Assembly (NCBI GenBank): GCA_003020985.1
Contig: PXRM01000028.1
Location: 1-64,000, forward strand
Source of the DNA: Halobacteriales archaeon QS_4_70_19
Lineage (GTDB): Archaea; Halobacteriota; Halobacteria; Halobacteriales; Haloarculaceae
Direction: 5' to 3'
DNA length: 64,000 nucleotides
This document shows, piece by piece, positions 63,029 through 64,000 of this stretch. The position numbers were made by a program, and so were the translations under genes. Position 1 is the first letter of the stretch; every line of letters starts with the position of its first letter. A model generated the notes under the pieces. The model made no database searches and had not been told where the DNA came from. It saw only the letters and a program-made list of their open reading frames with translations.

Positions 63029-64000
63029 ATGATTCACAACCGCGGTCCGCTCCTCAGCATCGACGTGGGGGAGCGGACGACGGCGACGGAGGACGTCTCG
63101 GAGGTGAACGAGCAGTTCATCGGCGGACGCGGCGTCGGGACGCGGCTCGCGCACGAACGTATCCCGTTCGACGCCGACCCGCTCGGCCCGGAGAACCGGC
63201 TCGTCCTCGCGACCGGCCCCCTCCAGACCGCGACGACCTCGTTCACCGGGCGGATGTCCTGTACCGGCCTCTCGCCGCTCACGGACGGCCTCCTCTCCTC
63301 GAACGCCGGCGGCTACATGTCCCGGCCGTTCGCCGCGACCGGGAACGCGGCCGTCGAGATCACGGGGGCCAGCGACGAACTCGTCGGCGTCCACGTCACC
63401 GACGAGGGGGTCGAGTTCGAGACGGTCGAGGACCTCGCGGGCGCGACCACGAGCGAGACCCTCGAGCATATCGAGGAGCACCGCGGCCTCGACGAGGGCC
63501 ACACCGCCGTCGTCGGGCCGGCCGGCGAGAACGGCGTCCGGTTCGCGAGCATCATCACCAGCGAATCCCGCGCGTTCGGTCGTGGCGGGCTCGGCGCCGT
63601 CCTCGGGTCGAAGAACGTCAAGTTCCTCACCTTCGACGGGGACTCCCCGCCGGAGATCGAGCTCGACGAGGAGCTGGGGATGGAGATTCACAAGGAGGCC
63701 TCTACGTCCGGCAGCCCGATGAAGGACGCCGGGACGGTGTCCGTTTCGGACTACGCCAACGCCGTCGACGCGCTCCCGACCCGGTACTTCGAGGACCAGT
63801 CGTTCGAGCATCTCGACCAGATCGGCAGCGGCGCCGTGATGGAGCACAAGTACAAGAAGGGCACCTGCTCGCAGTGTGCGTTCGCCTGCAAGCTCCCGAC
63901 GAAGGACGAGGAGTCCGGCATCGTCACGGAGGGGCCGGAGTACGAGACGATGATGTCGTTCGGCTCGAACGCCGACAACGACGACTTCGTCGCCATCATG
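63029..64000 (+). CDS. Aldehyde:ferredoxin oxidoreductase family protein, 5' part (runs off the window)
   Basis: ATG at 63029 opens a frame still open at 64000 (324 residues seen of about 600). FIGGRGVGTRLAHE, ATGPLQTATTSFTGRM and AFGRGGLGAVLGSKNVKFL are the N-terminal tungstopterin-binding signatures of AOR, and CSQCAFACK is the start of its Fe-S cysteine set. The enzyme oxidises aldehydes to acids with ferredoxin and uses a tungsten or molybdenum pterin. Which AOR subtype cannot be told without the C-terminal part. Confidence 0.92.
   Translation, partial: MIHNRGPLLSIDVGERTTATEDVSEVNEQFIGGRGVGTRLAHERIPFDADPLGPENRLVLATGPLQTATTSFTGRMSCTGLSPLTDGLLSSNAGGYMSRPFAATGNAAVEITGASDELVGVHVTDEGVEFETVEDLAGATTSETLEHIEEHRGLDEGHTAVVGPAGENGVRFASIITSESRAFGRGGLGAVLGSKNVKFLTFDGDSPPEIELDEELGMEIHKEASTSGSPMKDAGTVSVSDYANAVDALPTRYFEDQSFEHLDQIGSGAVMEHKYKKGTCSQCAFACKLPTKDEESGIVTEGPEYETMMSFGSNADNDDFVAIM

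Overview
This 64 kb window is chromosomal DNA of an extremely halophilic archaeon (class Halobacteria). The evidence is very high G+C content with strongly G/C-biased third codon positions, Asp/Glu-rich proteins, Tat-type lipoprotein signals (PstS, halocyanin), a PGF-CTERM surface protein, a proteasome-activating nucleotidase, archaeal ribosomal proteins S15 and S3Ae with KEOPS subunit Pcc1, an archaeal PilB/PilC pilus system, and many genes with a TATA-like box 25-33 nt before an apparently leaderless start. I cannot name the genus.

Layout. 1-3.8 kb: proteasome-activating nucleotidase (cut by the window edge), oligoendopeptidase F and a SpoVT/AbrB-PhoU regulator. 4.1-9.3 kb: pstS-pstC-pstA-pstB-phoU phosphate operon, divergent from that regulator. 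9.6-9.9 kb: relic of an IS200/IS605-type element with an omega-RNA-like hairpin end. 10-12.2 kb: lactonase-like metallo-beta-lactamase and acyl-CoA dehydrogenase. 12.2-13.25 kb: small, partly broken genes beside tRNA-Ala(GGC). 13.5-16.2 kb: S15, degenerate DHH protein, Pcc1, S3Ae. 16.3-28.9 kb: metabolic and membrane genes (halocyanin, TctA-like permease, phosphoglucosamine mutase, beta-propeller, PRPP synthase, PdxS, SCP2-like, a four-repeat membrane protein, GHMP/beta-RFAP synthase-like, IlvD). 29-33 kb: PGF-CTERM surface protein and several small proteins. 33.1-44.8 kb: pilus locus (pilB-pilC, then six pilin-like genes on the minus strand, with one more convergent). 45-49.5 kb: aminotransferase with Lrp regulator, HPP-USP protein and a membrane protein. 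49.6-52.8 kb: purC, purU, purS and purQ. 52.9-55.1 kb: thioesterase and acyl-CoA synthetase. 55.2-59.8 kb: a ThrRS-like paralogue, a 2'-5' RNA ligase-like protein, a dehydrogenase fragment and thrS. 59.9-64 kb: metallo-hydrolase, Na+/H+ antiporter with TrkA domains, and the start of an aldehyde:ferredoxin oxidoreductase.

Most genes are housekeeping. The least ordinary items are: the ThrRS paralogue beside a complete thrS, which keeps an archaeal-type editing fold and anticodon domain but has a degraded synthetase core; the fourfold-repeat membrane protein; the duplicated purQ start region that creates a coupled mini-ORF; the pair of inverted 3'-UTR repeats between pdxS and the SCP2-like gene; the orphan omega-RNA-like element; and the eroding cluster of mini-genes next to tRNA-Ala. 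I saw no CRISPR array, rRNA operon, intact transposase or intact integrase.
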